From the IMG/VR virus record IMGVR_UViG_3300042516_003330, positions 1-23,490 of that record: a stretch of DNA of 23,490 nt, one strand, 5' to 3'. Within the stretch, counting starts at the first letter, position 1; the number at the start of each line of letters is the position of its first letter. Positions 7,953 through 15,907 of this stretch are shown in pieces. This DNA is from a virus. The position numbers were made by a program, and so were the translations under genes. The notes beneath the pieces are model-generated. The model saw only the letters and a program-made list of their open reading frames with translations. It was not told where the DNA came from and searched no databases.

Positions 7953-10433
7953 ATGGCAGAAAGAATAGTATCACCTGGCGTGTTTACGAATGAAGTAGAT
8001 CAATCGTATTTAGCTGGTGGAATTGCACAAATTGGTGCATCAATTGTAGGACCGACACTAAAAGGACCTGCACTAATTCCTACTCAAATATCAAATTACG
8101 GAGAATTTGTTAGTAAATTTGGATCATATACAGATGATTCATATGTACCATTCGTTGTTGAAGATTATTTGAAAGCAGGAAACGTAATTACAGTAACGCG
8201 TTTATTGTATGAAGATGGGTATAAATTAACGAATGGTGGTTTAGCAATCCTTGCTGAATCTAGTTCAACGGGTGGAACAACTAAAATTGTAACTCACGTA
8301 TTACACCCAACACAACCGGTAACAACCGATGGAGCATCAAATGTATTTGAAAAAAGTACTTTAACTTTAGGTACACCTGGAACTAATGGTACATTTACAT
8401 TGAACCTTTCAGGTGCATTCGCAGCAGCACAAGATTCAGCAATTGGATTTTCATCATTTTTGGCAGGGAATGGTTCGGCTATTCCATTATCAATTGTTAG
8501 TACAGACAATAATTATGTGTCTACAACATTAGGTAACTCACCAAAATCAATTCAATATCCAGTTTACGTTCAATATGAAAATCCGACAGCAACATCAGCA
8601 TTTGCAACATTAGCACATGTAACAATGTCGTTAGCATATTTACCGTCATATGAATTTGTTGAAGATTATAAAACAGCATCAACACCTTGGATCACATCAC
8701 AAAAACAAAGTGGTACGGCTGTTGACTTGTTCCGTTTCCATACATTGTCCCATGGTACAAATGTTAACTATGAAACAAAAATTGGTATTCGTGACATTGT
8801 AACTTTACCAGAAGCAATATCAGGAGAATATCCAACGTTTACAGTTGAGATTCGTCGAGTTAACAACGCAAATTTACCAGCTGCTCAACCTTATTATGGT
8901 TTAGTAACTGATACAGATAGTTCACCTGCAATTGAAACATATACAAATGTAAACTTAGATCCAACATCACCTCGTTATATTGCACGTGTTATTGGTGATA
9001 AAGTTAGAACAATTGACAATGATGGTAGATTAACAATTTCTGGAGATTATGAAAATTTATCTTCATATGTACGAGTAGAAGTAACAAATGCAGTTAAGAA
9101 TAAAACAAATAACAATGCATTGATTCCATTTGGATTCCGTGCTGTTACATCTCCTATTCCAAATGCATCTGCATCATTCAATCTTAGACCAGTAACATAT
9201 ACAACTACACAAGTAGGTTCGACAGGTATTAATACTAATACTTATTTTGGATTTAATTTTTCAGTAACAAACAACTTGAATTATTTAGCTCCAACTCCAA
9301 CATCTGGATCAACAACTGGTAGCAATTCAGATTTCTATTTAGGAGATGTGAGTCAAGATGCAGCATTGGGCTTCCCATCATCTGCACCATATTCAAATTC
9401 ATTGCAAGGTGCATTGACAGGTTCAACTATGTCTACCAACGTTGCATTGTCAACACGTAAATTCATTGTACCAATGCAAGGTGGCTTCGATGGAGCTAAA
9501 CCTAACTTGAAAAAATATTCCGGAGAGAATATTACTGCAGCAAATACATTTGGATTTGCATGTAACTCAACTACATCGGCAGGTACAACGGCTTATAATA
9601 AAGCATTTGCATTGTTAAGCAATACTGATTACTATGATATGAATTTACTTGTTACACCAGGTATCATTCAAAGTCTTCACCCAATTGTAACAAATGCAGC
9701 ACGTCAATTGGCAGAAAATCGTCAAGACACATTCTATGTAATGGATTCAAATGCAGCAACAGATTCAATTACAACCGTAATTAATCAAGTTTCAACATTG
9801 GATAGTAGCTATACTGCAACTTATTGGCCATGGCTTCAAATTCGTCGTCCTGATACAGGTGTAGCAATGTTTGTTCCACCATCAGTAATGCTTCCTGGAG
9901 TATTAGCATTTACAGATCAAAATGCAAATCCATGGTATGCACCAGCTGGTTTGAATCGTGGTAGTTTAACAGCAGTTAGTGCTACAAAAACCAATTTGAC
10001 ACAAGCTGACCGCGATGCATTGTATAATGCTCGTGTTAACCCTATTGCGAACTTCCCTAATGAAGGAGTAGTTGTTTGGGGTCAAAAGACTTTACAGGCT
10101 CGTCCAAGTGCATTAGACCGCGTAAATGTACGTCGTTTGTTGATTGCTGTTAAGAAATATATTGCATCTTCAACTCGCTATTTAGTATTCGAACAAAATA
10201 CAGATGCAACGAGATTGAGATTCTTGTCAATTGTTAATCCGTATTTAGATATGGTGAAACAAAAACAAGGATTATATCAATTCCGTGTTGTTATGGATCA
10301 ATCAAATAACACACCGGACTTAATTGATCAAAATATTTTATATGGTCAAATATTCCTTCAACCAACCCGCACTGCGGAATTTATTATTCTTGATTTCAAT
10401 ATTCAACCAACAGGAGCAAGTTTCCCGGTATAG
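7953..10433 (+). CDS. gp18: Tail sheath protein (gp18-like)
   Basis: 826 aa, compared with 659 in T4. The start has a strong AGGAG. The N-terminus shows the classic sheath opening SPGVFTNEVDQS, followed by a GP-x-L-KGPALIPTQI segment and YGEFVSKFGSY. The C-terminal third carries the conserved sheath core (about 560-826), including SVMLPGVLAFTDQNANPWYAPAG and RRLLIAVKKYIASSTRYLVFE, and ends in LQPTRTAEFIILDF. Sheath subunits polymerise around the tube and contract to drive it through the host envelope. The extra length lies in the middle, where exposed, variable domains are inserted in T4-type sheaths. A late-type motif precedes the gene and a terminator follows it, consistent with very high expression. 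Confidence 0.97.
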   Translation: MAERIVSPGVFTNEVDQSYLAGGIAQIGASIVGPTLKGPALIPTQISNYGEFVSKFGSYTDDSYVPFVVEDYLKAGNVITVTRLLYEDGYKLTNGGLAILAESSSTGGTTKIVTHVLHPTQPVTTDGASNVFEKSTLTLGTPGTNGTFTLNLSGAFAAAQDSAIGFSSFLAGNGSAIPLSIVSTDNNYVSTTLGNSPKSIQYPVYVQYENPTATSAFATLAHVTMSLAYLPSYEFVEDYKTASTPWITSQKQSGTAVDLFRFHTLSHGTNVNYETKIGIRDIVTLPEAISGEYPTFTVEIRRVNNANLPAAQPYYGLVTDTDSSPAIETYTNVNLDPTSPRYIARVIGDKVRTIDNDGRLTISGDYENLSSYVRVEVTNAVKNKTNNNALIPFGFRAVTSPIPNASASFNLRPVTYTTTQVGSTGINTNTYFGFNFSVTNNLNYLAPTPTSGSTTGSNSDFYLGDVSQDAALGFPSSAPYSNSLQGALTGSTMSTNVALSTRKFIVPMQGGFDGAKPNLKKYSGENITAANTFGFACNSTTSAGTTAYNKAFALLSNTDYYDMNLLVTPGIIQSLHPIVTNAARQLAENRQDTFYVMDSNAATDSITTVINQVSTLDSSYTATYWPWLQIRRPDTGVAMFVPPSVMLPGVLAFTDQNANPWYAPAGLNRGSLTAVSATKTNLTQADRDALYNARVNPIANFPNEGVVVWGQKTLQARPSALDRVNVRRLLIAVKKYIASSTRYLVFEQNTDATRLRFLSIVNPYLDMVKQKQGLYQFRVVMDQSNNTPDLIDQNILYGQIFLQPTRTAEFIILDFNIQPTGASFPV

Positions 10434-10455
10434 TAGAATAATAAACATTTTTAAG

Positions 10456-10484
10456 AAAGGTAGGACTTAGGTTCTACCTTTTTT
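10456..10484 (+). terminator. Rho-independent terminator after the sheath gene
   Basis: AAAGGTAGGA (10456-10465) pairs with TTCTACCTTT (10472-10481) around a six-base loop, giving a ten-pair stem with one G-T. The 3' arm runs into a T tract ending at 10484. It lies 22 bases after the sheath stop and just before the next promoter motif. Confidence 0.9.
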
Positions 10485-10493
10485 ACTTTGCCG

Positions 10494-10503
10494 ATATTTA
10501 TAT
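10494..10503 (+). promoter_or_regulatory. Putative late promoter of the tube gene
   Basis: ATATTTATAT with TATTTATA at 10495-10502, ten bases after the terminator T tract and 20 bases before the tube ATG. AGAGGA lies between. The terminator-then-motif order makes a promoter reading especially convincing, because the tube gene would otherwise be poorly transcribed. Confidence 0.7.
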
Positions 10504-10523
10504 AAAACAAAAAGAGGAACATA

Positions 10524-11039
10524 ATGGCATTAACACCAACATTACCAGATATTAGCCAAAGTGATTTATTTGATAGTGCATTTTCGTGGGAACCGAAATA
10601 TGCTAATAGATTTATCATGCAATTAGCTGGAACAAATATACCTGCATATCTAATTAAAGCAGCAGCTCGTCCATCAATGACAAATGGCGAGATTGTTTTA
10701 GATCATATCAACGTTGACCGCAAGGTTAAAGGAAAAAGCCGTTGGAATGATGTTTCTATCACATTGTATGATCCTATTACAAGTGAAGGTGCACAAAATG
10801 TAATGGAATGGGTACGTTTCCACCACGAATCATTAACAGGTCGCGATGGTTATTCATCAGATTACAAACGCAATATAGAATTTTATTCATTATCTGCATT
10901 AGGTGAGAAGATTGAAAACTGGACATTGCAAGGTGCTTTTATCTCTGAAGCAAATTTTGGTCAAATGGATTGGGGAACAGAAGAAGCTGTAACAATTGAG
11001 TTGACATTGAAATACGATTACGCAATATTACAATACTAA
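10524..11039 (+). CDS. gp19: Tail tube protein (gp19-like)
   Basis: 171 aa, close to the 163 of T4 gp19. Recognisable tube-family segments include FSWEPKYANRFIMQL near the N-terminus, then DRKVKGKSRWNDVSITLYDP and the C-terminal strand set WGTEEAVTIELTLKYDY. The protein stacks as hexameric rings to form the inner tail tube, on which the sheath assembles and through which DNA passes. It has its own promoter-like motif and terminator, so it can be expressed at the high stoichiometry tube assembly needs. The order sheath, tube, chaperone, tape measure is standard for myoviruses. There is nothing unusual in the sequence. Confidence 0.95.
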   Translation: MALTPTLPDISQSDLFDSAFSWEPKYANRFIMQLAGTNIPAYLIKAAARPSMTNGEIVLDHINVDRKVKGKSRWNDVSITLYDPITSEGAQNVMEWVRFHHESLTGRDGYSSDYKRNIEFYSLSALGEKIENWTLQGAFISEANFGQMDWGTEEAVTIELTLKYDYAILQY

Positions 11040-11051
11040 GAATGCATTTAT

Positions 11052-11077
11052 ATGGGGGCTAAACACCCCCATTTTTT
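11052..11077 (+). terminator. Rho-independent terminator after the tube gene
   Basis: ATGGGGG (11052-11058) pairs perfectly with CCCCCAT (11066-11072) around a seven-base loop, followed by TTTTT to 11077. It starts 12 bases after the tube stop and is one of the most G+C-rich spots in this AT-rich window. Confidence 0.92.
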
Positions 11078-11087
11078 ATGTTCGCAC

Positions 11088-11097
11088 ATATTTATAA
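11088..11097 (+). promoter_or_regulatory. Putative late promoter of the chaperone gene
   Basis: ATATTTATAA with the exact TATTTATA core at 11089-11096, 19 bases before the ATG at 11117, with AGGAG (11107-11111) between. It again follows directly after a terminator. Confidence 0.65.
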
Positions 11098-11116
11098 TAA
11101 AGTTATAGGAGTTTAA

Positions 11117-11881
11117 ATGAGTGGAATGACAGACCGAATTGCAAATCAAGATTTAGTACAATTAGCAAAGGCTCAATACGAGCAACAAAAGCGTAGTACA
11201 ATCCCATCAGAAATTATCAAATTAGTAAGTAACGGAATGATGTATCCTATAGATCATCCACTTCGTAACGGAACTATAGAAATGCGTTACATGACAGCAT
11301 ATGATGAGGATATTTTAACTAATCCATCTTATATGCGCGAAGGCGTAGTTTTAGACAAATTATTAGAAGCATTAATTGTAACACCTGTTGATTATTCAAC
11401 TATTACAAAAATTGACAAAAATGGTTTGATCATTGCAGCACGTATTCTAAGTTATGGAAAAGATTATGATGTCATAGTAATTGACCCGGATACAAAAGCT
11501 GAATTAAAACGTGTAGTTGATTTAACTAAATTAAAAAATTCAGAATTTAATTTGCAATCAGATGATAATGGTGAATTTGAATATGTATTACCTGATAATA
11601 CAGTTTTAAAATTTAAATTTTTATTGAATAGCGATGATATTGCTGATATGAAAATTTCACAATTTTTAGAAAAAACAATATGTCAAATCAATGATTCTAG
11701 AAAAATAGATGATATTCGCGATTTCATTCGTTACAAATTCTTAGCTATTGAATCAAAAAAATTCAGACAATATATTGTAGAGAATACACCTAGTATTTTA
11801 ATGTCATATGAATTTGAAGGTGAAAATGGAGGCACCTTCACAGCAGGGTTTCCGCTTGGAACAGACTTTTTTTGGTTTTAA
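11117..11881 (+). CDS. gp26: Tail assembly chaperone / baseplate hub assembly protein (gp26-like), short form
   Basis: 254 aa. After a helical N-terminus (residues 1-25) come SEIIKLVSNGMMYPIDHPLR, the T-A-Y-DE-D-ILTNPSYMREG stretch and several short acidic segments. This is the layout of the T4 gp26 / T4-baseplate family (209 aa in T4), which helps assemble the central hub. It sits between the tube and tape-measure genes, where tail chaperones usually lie. The frame ends at 11879 immediately after T-runs, and an overlapping +1 frame continues for over 70 residues. The short protein is therefore probably one of two products, as in the lambda G/GT system. Family assignment rests on motif memory and position. 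Confidence 0.75.
   Translation: MSGMTDRIANQDLVQLAKAQYEQQKRSTIPSEIIKLVSNGMMYPIDHPLRNGTIEMRYMTAYDEDILTNPSYMREGVVLDKLLEALIVTPVDYSTITKIDKNGLIIAARILSYGKDYDVIVIDPDTKAELKRVVDLTKLKNSEFNLQSDDNGEFEYVLPDNTVLKFKFLLNSDDIADMKISQFLEKTICQINDSRKIDDIRDFIRYKFLAIESKKFRQYIVENTPSILMSYEFEGENGGTFTAGFPLGTDFFWF
11867..11881 (+). other. Candidate programmed +1 frameshift site
   Basis: In the chaperone frame the codons read GAC TTT TTT TGG TTT TAA. Two places allow a Phe tRNA to slip +1 and re-pair perfectly: the seven-T run (11867-11873), and TTT-T at 11876-11879 with the TAA stop waiting in the A site, as in bacterial prfB. Either leads into the +1 frame (AAA CCA GAA...), giving a 326-aa fusion. A -2 slip on the seven Ts is also possible. 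GGTT/AACC flanks the stop but is too short for a convincing stimulatory hairpin. Confidence 0.6.
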
Positions 11882-12098
11882 ACCAGAAGATCGAGTAACA
11901 CTTCATGAAAGCCTTTTTAATTTAGTATGGCATGGCGCTGGTAGATGGGACTGGAATACATTATACAATATGCCAGTATATATTCGTAGATTTTGGATAT
12001 CGAAAATAAATAAAATGCAAGACGATGCTGCATATGCAGCAGACCAAGCTAGAAGAAAAAAGAAGTCTAAACCAAACATCGTAAAATCTCCATTGTAA
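11874..12098 (+). CDS. +1-frame C-terminal extension of the tail assembly chaperone
   Basis: This frame supplies about 74 residues after the slip site (GFKPEDRVTLHESLFNLVWH, then W-D-W-N-T-L-YNMPVYIRRFWISKIN) and a Lys-rich tail (RRKKKSKPN). It ends just before the tape-measure promoter motif. The W...L..MP-x-x-x-RR-(F/Y) pattern is what I associate with the second, frameshift-encoded part of tail assembly chaperones in T4-like phages. The first in-frame ATG (11808) lies inside the chaperone frame and has no ribosome binding site, so independent initiation is unlikely. A single-base error in the seven-T run would also produce this split. Confidence 0.65.
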   Translation, partial: GFKPEDRVTLHESLFNLVWHGAGRWDWNTLYNMPVYIRRFWISKINKMQDDAAYAADQARRKKKSKPNIVKSPL

Positions 12099-12108
12099 AT
12101 ATTTATAT
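12099..12108 (+). promoter_or_regulatory. Putative late promoter of the tape-measure operon
   Basis: ATATTTATAT with TATTTATA at 12100-12107. The ATG at 12112 is only three bases downstream, too close to follow a promoter, whereas the ATG at 12127 is 18 bases downstream, like the other copies. The motif therefore helps decide the next gene's start. Confidence 0.6.
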
Positions 12109-12126
12109 AAAATGGAATTGAAAACG

Positions 12127-13824
12127 ATGCAATCAGAAAATCAGTTAAAGTTAATTAAGCATTTGAAAATGCAACCTAAACAAGGTAGCGATCCATTAGG
12201 CGATGTAGCAAAACAGCTGAAGGGTATTTTTGATTCATATAAACAAGGTGGCCAAGACATTGCCCGCGAAAATGTATTTGGTTTTTTAGCTAAACAAGCA
12301 CAAGATGTTTATGAAAAACTAAATGTATTAGAAGAACGAAATTACAAAGTACAAACTGGATTTAAACTTAGTACAAGAGAAGCTGCAAGATTAGGTCAGC
12401 AATTTGATAGTTTAGGTAAAAGTATTGGTGCTAATTCTGATAAATTAAAAACATATTTAGTAGACTTAAATAAAACATTTGCTGGACAAGCAAAGTTCTT
12501 TAGAGAAGGAGAAGCATTTACTACACAGATTTCAAAAGAAACAGATCTAATACGAAATAAACTAAAAGTATCTGATGATGCATTTCAAGGATTTTTAAAA
12601 TTTCAAGTAACTGCAAATAAAGAATCTCAAAAAGGCAATTTAGCTAATCAATTTATAAAAAGCGGTGATGCAGTTGCACAATTGGCCCAAGAAGTATCTG
12701 AATTTTATACCGGTGCAATTACTGACTTGGTTGAAGGATTAGGATCATTGCCAGCTTCAATTCAAGCTACAATGGGTCAATATCCAAAACAATTAGGTTT
12801 AGCTGTATTAAAATCTAAACAATTGGGTTTATCATTAGAAAAAGTTCAAGGTGTTGCTGAGGGCATGTTGGATATAGAAAAAGCAATTGGGGCAGAGATT
12901 GAATACCAAATTTTATCAGGAGAAGAATTAACAACCACTTCTGGAGAAAGTTTAACTGCTGAATTACAAAAAGCAGCTATACAACAAGATGCAAATAAAC
13001 AAGTTGATTTATTAACTGATTTTTTAGGAAAAAATGGTGAGAAATTAAAAGATAATATTTATTTAGCCAACCAAGTTGCAGATATGTTTGGATTAAGTAA
13101 AGACGAATTATTTGGAGCATATCAACAACTACAAGCAAATCAAGAAATTTCTGAAAGATTATTTAACCAACAAACAAACAATGATGCAAAGATTACTACA
13201 TCATTACAAGAACAAGTTGATTTAGCTGACCAACGTACTCAAAAAGAAATATTAGCTGATGACGCACAACAAGCATATGTTAAAGAATTATTATCCGCTT
13301 ACGGCACACCAGAAAAAATGGAAGAGCAAGTTATTAAATTAGCAGAAATAGGTGCAAAAATGCAAACCGCTGCATTAACTAATGCCGACAAGTTAGTAAA
13401 ATCATTTGAAAATAGTGAGTTCGTAAAGTTTGTCTTTGGCACCGGCGGGTTTGTGAAAACAATAAAAGATGCATTTGACTTAATAACTACAGGCAATATC
13501 GATGGATCTAAAGGATCGATTGGTGAAAGCACCGGAACAACAGCAGCAACAGCAGAAGGAGATATTTTTATCCCAGGTAGCGGTACCGGCAATATCGTAC
13601 GAGGTCCAAAAGGATCTTTTGCATTAGACCCAGATGATGATATAATTGCAATGCCTAATGCACGACAAGCTTTAGCAAATCGAGGTGGCGGAGATACATC
13701 GGCTGTAATAGCAGCATTAAAAGGAATGTCATTTCATGTTACAAATGTATTTGATGGCGATAAAATACGATCTAGTTTGCAAATTCGCCAAGGACAACAA
13801 CTTAATAATACTAATATAGTATAA
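12127..13824 (+). CDS. gp29: Tape measure protein (gp29-like)
   Basis: 565 aa from the preferred ATG at 12127 (570 from 12112). T4 gp29 has 590. GGA (12114-12116) lies about ten bases upstream of the chosen start. Most of the protein is long, Gln/Lys/Glu-rich helix (residues about 5-450) with scattered hydrophobics and no Cys, as expected for an extended rod that sets tail length and passes through the tube. The C-terminal part has a Gly/Thr-rich linker, GSGTGNIVRGPKGSFALDPD and D-D-IIAMPNA, a tape-measure tail-end motif. It follows the chaperone gene, which would coat it during assembly. Similar length to T4 suggests a T4-sized tail of about 100 nm. Confidence 0.8.
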   Translation: MQSENQLKLIKHLKMQPKQGSDPLGDVAKQLKGIFDSYKQGGQDIARENVFGFLAKQAQDVYEKLNVLEERNYKVQTGFKLSTREAARLGQQFDSLGKSIGANSDKLKTYLVDLNKTFAGQAKFFREGEAFTTQISKETDLIRNKLKVSDDAFQGFLKFQVTANKESQKGNLANQFIKSGDAVAQLAQEVSEFYTGAITDLVEGLGSLPASIQATMGQYPKQLGLAVLKSKQLGLSLEKVQGVAEGMLDIEKAIGAEIEYQILSGEELTTTSGESLTAELQKAAIQQDANKQVDLLTDFLGKNGEKLKDNIYLANQVADMFGLSKDELFGAYQQLQANQEISERLFNQQTNNDAKITTSLQEQVDLADQRTQKEILADDAQQAYVKELLSAYGTPEKMEEQVIKLAEIGAKMQTAALTNADKLVKSFENSEFVKFVFGTGGFVKTIKDAFDLITTGNIDGSKGSIGESTGTTAATAEGDIFIPGSGTGNIVRGPKGSFALDPDDDIIAMPNARQALANRGGGDTSAVIAALKGMSFHVTNVFDGDKIRSSLQIRQGQQLNNTNIV

Positions 13825-13841
13825 GAAACGAGATATAAAAG

Positions 13842-15599
13842 ATGCCAACACAAACAGGAATATACAATTGGACATACCAAAATCCATATGGTGGTACTAC
13901 GTTTCCCACATCTACTAGTAATACTAGTCCTATTCTGTATGGTAATACTACATTTCCTACAACGAATAATGGCATTAGTCCTAATGAATACGGAAATACC
14001 ATATTTCCTGGATCCATTAATGTTCCAGTTCAATCATTATATGAAGATACTATAACAATAACAACACCTCCGGACAAATTTAATCGTGACGAAATTGATC
14101 CAGCAACAAATAATCAACCTGGATCTACATATGTAAATCGTTTCGATATTGTTCAAAACACTGGAAACGTTGTACCGGGATCAATTTTCGGAAAAGTAGG
14201 GCTTAGAGCCGCTGCTGGCGGATTTTCGGGTATTGGAAATCCAATATTATCACAATTATCGCCATTGATACCAACGTTATTTAAAAAAGGAAACAATGAT
14301 CAACGAGGTGACAATTTAGATCAACCATATGCTATAATGCCCTTTGAACGAAAAAAACAATTGATCAATTGGAATTTAACTAAATACAAAGATTTTCGAT
14401 CTTTCAAAGGTAATATATTCAATATAGACAATATAAGATTAGATGGCGCATCAGCAGCATCCCGCGGAGCATTTAATTCTGATGCAGGAGGCACAACAGT
14501 TAGTTCGTTGTATGCAGCTGCATCTGTGATCCCAGGTGGAGCTTATACAGCATTCAATTTAGAATCTATATATGGTTGGGGGAATCAAGGGTCTCCGGAA
14601 GCACTTCGAAGAGACTTTACTATTAGAAGCAATGTAGCTACCCGTTGGAAATCTGGTACTAAACCTGCTGATGGAAAATGGGTACCAACTAACAATCCAA
14701 TTGAGCGAGGAACTGAATTTCTTGGAGATAAAATTTCAGTTATTGATTTTAGTAAACGAAAATTAAAAGATGCATATATATGGAAACCTCAATGGTTTGC
14801 TGGTACTGAAAAATGGAAAGGTTTTAATGATTTCATATCATCAACTGATTTAACTCGAGATTTTATAAAATTTTATTTTACTGGTCCTAAATTAAATGCT
14901 GGAAATAAAGATGATGCTGATGATATCATAGTATTCCGAGCAATAATAGATTCATTCTCAGATACACATTCGCCGAGTTGGACCGCAGTTCCTATGATTG
15001 GTAGAGCTGATCCAAATTATACATATACGGGATATTCTCGCGAAGTAAATTTATCATTTACTATTTATGCTACATCGCGTGATGAAATGAAACCTATATA
15101 CCGAAAATTGAATGCATTAGCTGGATATACAACACCAGATTATTCTGCAGATACAATTGCAATGAAATCACCGTGGATGCGAATGACAATCGGTGATTTA
15201 TTAGTACAACAACCAGTAATTATAAATAGTTTAGCATATACATTTATCGATGCAGACACAACATGGGAAATTAACGTTGAACAAGATCCTACGATGATGC
15301 AAGCTCCGCATAAAATATCAGTTTCTTTAGGATTAAATGTATTAACAGATTGGCTTCCAGAAAAAGGCGGCAAGTTTTATTCATTGGCTAAATCATTCTC
15401 TAGTAATGGTACGCCACAAGAAGGGGGCGATAATTGGTTAAGTGATACGCCAGGAACTGATCAGAACATAAAAATAAAACGTGAGAGAGGCAGAAAAGAA
15501 AATCCAACATCGGTAAGTCCTACCACTATTAAGGATAATAAGCCAGTCGATCCAGAAATAGCTAATCAATTAAGTAATTTACCAATTGGAAGAAGGTGA
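13842..15599 (+). CDS. Tail tube-baseplate junction protein (gp48/gp54-like)
   Basis: 585 aa, with only a weak purine-rich stretch before the ATG. Residues 16-56 hold three YG(G/N)T(T/I)FP repeats with an exact 17-residue period. The core at about 338-505 (FIKFYFTG, VFRAIIDSFSD, SPSWTAVPMIGRADPNYTYT, then Y-x-R-E-VNLSFTIYA, WMRMTIGDLL and W-E-I-N) matches the T4 gp48/gp54 pattern. These proteins cap the baseplate and start tube and sheath polymerisation. T4 gp48 (364 aa) and gp54 (320 aa) are two proteins; one 585-aa protein here could replace both or be an expanded gp48. The C-terminus is charged and disordered-looking. Family assignment is from motif pattern; the exact T4 counterpart is uncertain. 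Confidence 0.7.
   Translation: MPTQTGIYNWTYQNPYGGTTFPTSTSNTSPILYGNTTFPTTNNGISPNEYGNTIFPGSINVPVQSLYEDTITITTPPDKFNRDEIDPATNNQPGSTYVNRFDIVQNTGNVVPGSIFGKVGLRAAAGGFSGIGNPILSQLSPLIPTLFKKGNNDQRGDNLDQPYAIMPFERKKQLINWNLTKYKDFRSFKGNIFNIDNIRLDGASAASRGAFNSDAGGTTVSSLYAAASVIPGGAYTAFNLESIYGWGNQGSPEALRRDFTIRSNVATRWKSGTKPADGKWVPTNNPIERGTEFLGDKISVIDFSKRKLKDAYIWKPQWFAGTEKWKGFNDFISSTDLTRDFIKFYFTGPKLNAGNKDDADDIIVFRAIIDSFSDTHSPSWTAVPMIGRADPNYTYTGYSREVNLSFTIYATSRDEMKPIYRKLNALAGYTTPDYSADTIAMKSPWMRMTIGDLLVQQPVIINSLAYTFIDADTTWEINVEQDPTMMQAPHKISVSLGLNVLTDWLPEKGGKFYSLAKSFSSNGTPQEGGDNWLSDTPGTDQNIKIKRERGRKENPTSVSPTTIKDNKPVDPEIANQLSNLPIGRR
13887..14009 (+). repeat. Three YGxTxFP repeats, 17-residue period
   Basis: Residues 16-22, 33-39 and 50-56 of the junction protein read YGGTTFP, YGNTTFP and YGNTIFP, each 17 residues apart. 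The regular spacing suggests an extended strand or peptide with repeated docking points. The DNA copies have diverged at synonymous sites. Confidence 0.8.
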
Positions 15600-15607
15600 A
15601 CTAAATC

Positions 15608-15907
15608 ATGAATAGATATCAAAACTCAGCAACTATATTAGATCGTAACGGCAAACGTCGCAAAGCTACTATCATATTGCCAACACCGGAAGTGTCTACA
15701 ACAGATACTTATATACGAACAACAACGGTTGAGCGTTTAGATCTATTAGCTTATGCATTTTATAATGATGTAACATTATGGTGGGCTATAGCAGCAGCAA
15801 ATGGTTTAGGAAAAGGTTCAATGTATGTTCCTACAAATTCATTATTACGAATACCAGATATAGCATCAATTGATCAACAAACACAAACATTAAATACAAA
15901 TAGATGA
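15608..15907 (+). CDS. gp53: Baseplate wedge protein with LysM-like core (gp53-like)
   Basis: 99 aa, with AAGGTGA upstream of the ATG. The core VERLDLLAYAFYNDVTLWWA, then I-A-x-A-NG, and RIP near the end match the LysM-like fold of T4 gp53 (196 aa) and related short baseplate LysM proteins. In T4, gp53 joins neighbouring wedges around the hub rather than binding peptidoglycan. The small size suggests only the LysM core is kept. Its stop overlaps the next ATG by four bases (ATGA at 15904), so hub translation is likely coupled. The sequence is short, but the W-W and R-L-D-L-L-A pattern is distinctive. Confidence 0.8.
   Translation: MNRYQNSATILDRNGKRRKATIILPTPEVSTTDTYIRTTTVERLDLLAYAFYNDVTLWWAIAAANGLGKGSMYVPTNSLLRIPDIASIDQQTQTLNTNR

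Noticed and set aside
11808-12098. 96-aa frame as an independent gene starting at ATG 11808
   Set aside because: Its first 22 residues overlap the well-conserved chaperone frame and no ribosome site precedes that ATG. A frameshift extension explains it better.
1361-12108. TATTTATA read as a T4 late promoter (TATAAATA) on the minus strand
   Set aside because: Its reverse complement is the T4 consensus, but transcription would run antisense into + strand genes at every copy, and spacing to + strand starts is conserved. The + strand reading fits better, though only 5' mapping can decide.
12112-12126. Using ATG 12112 as the tape-measure start
   Set aside because: It lies three bases after the promoter-like motif with no room for a ribosome site; ATG 12127 is preferred.
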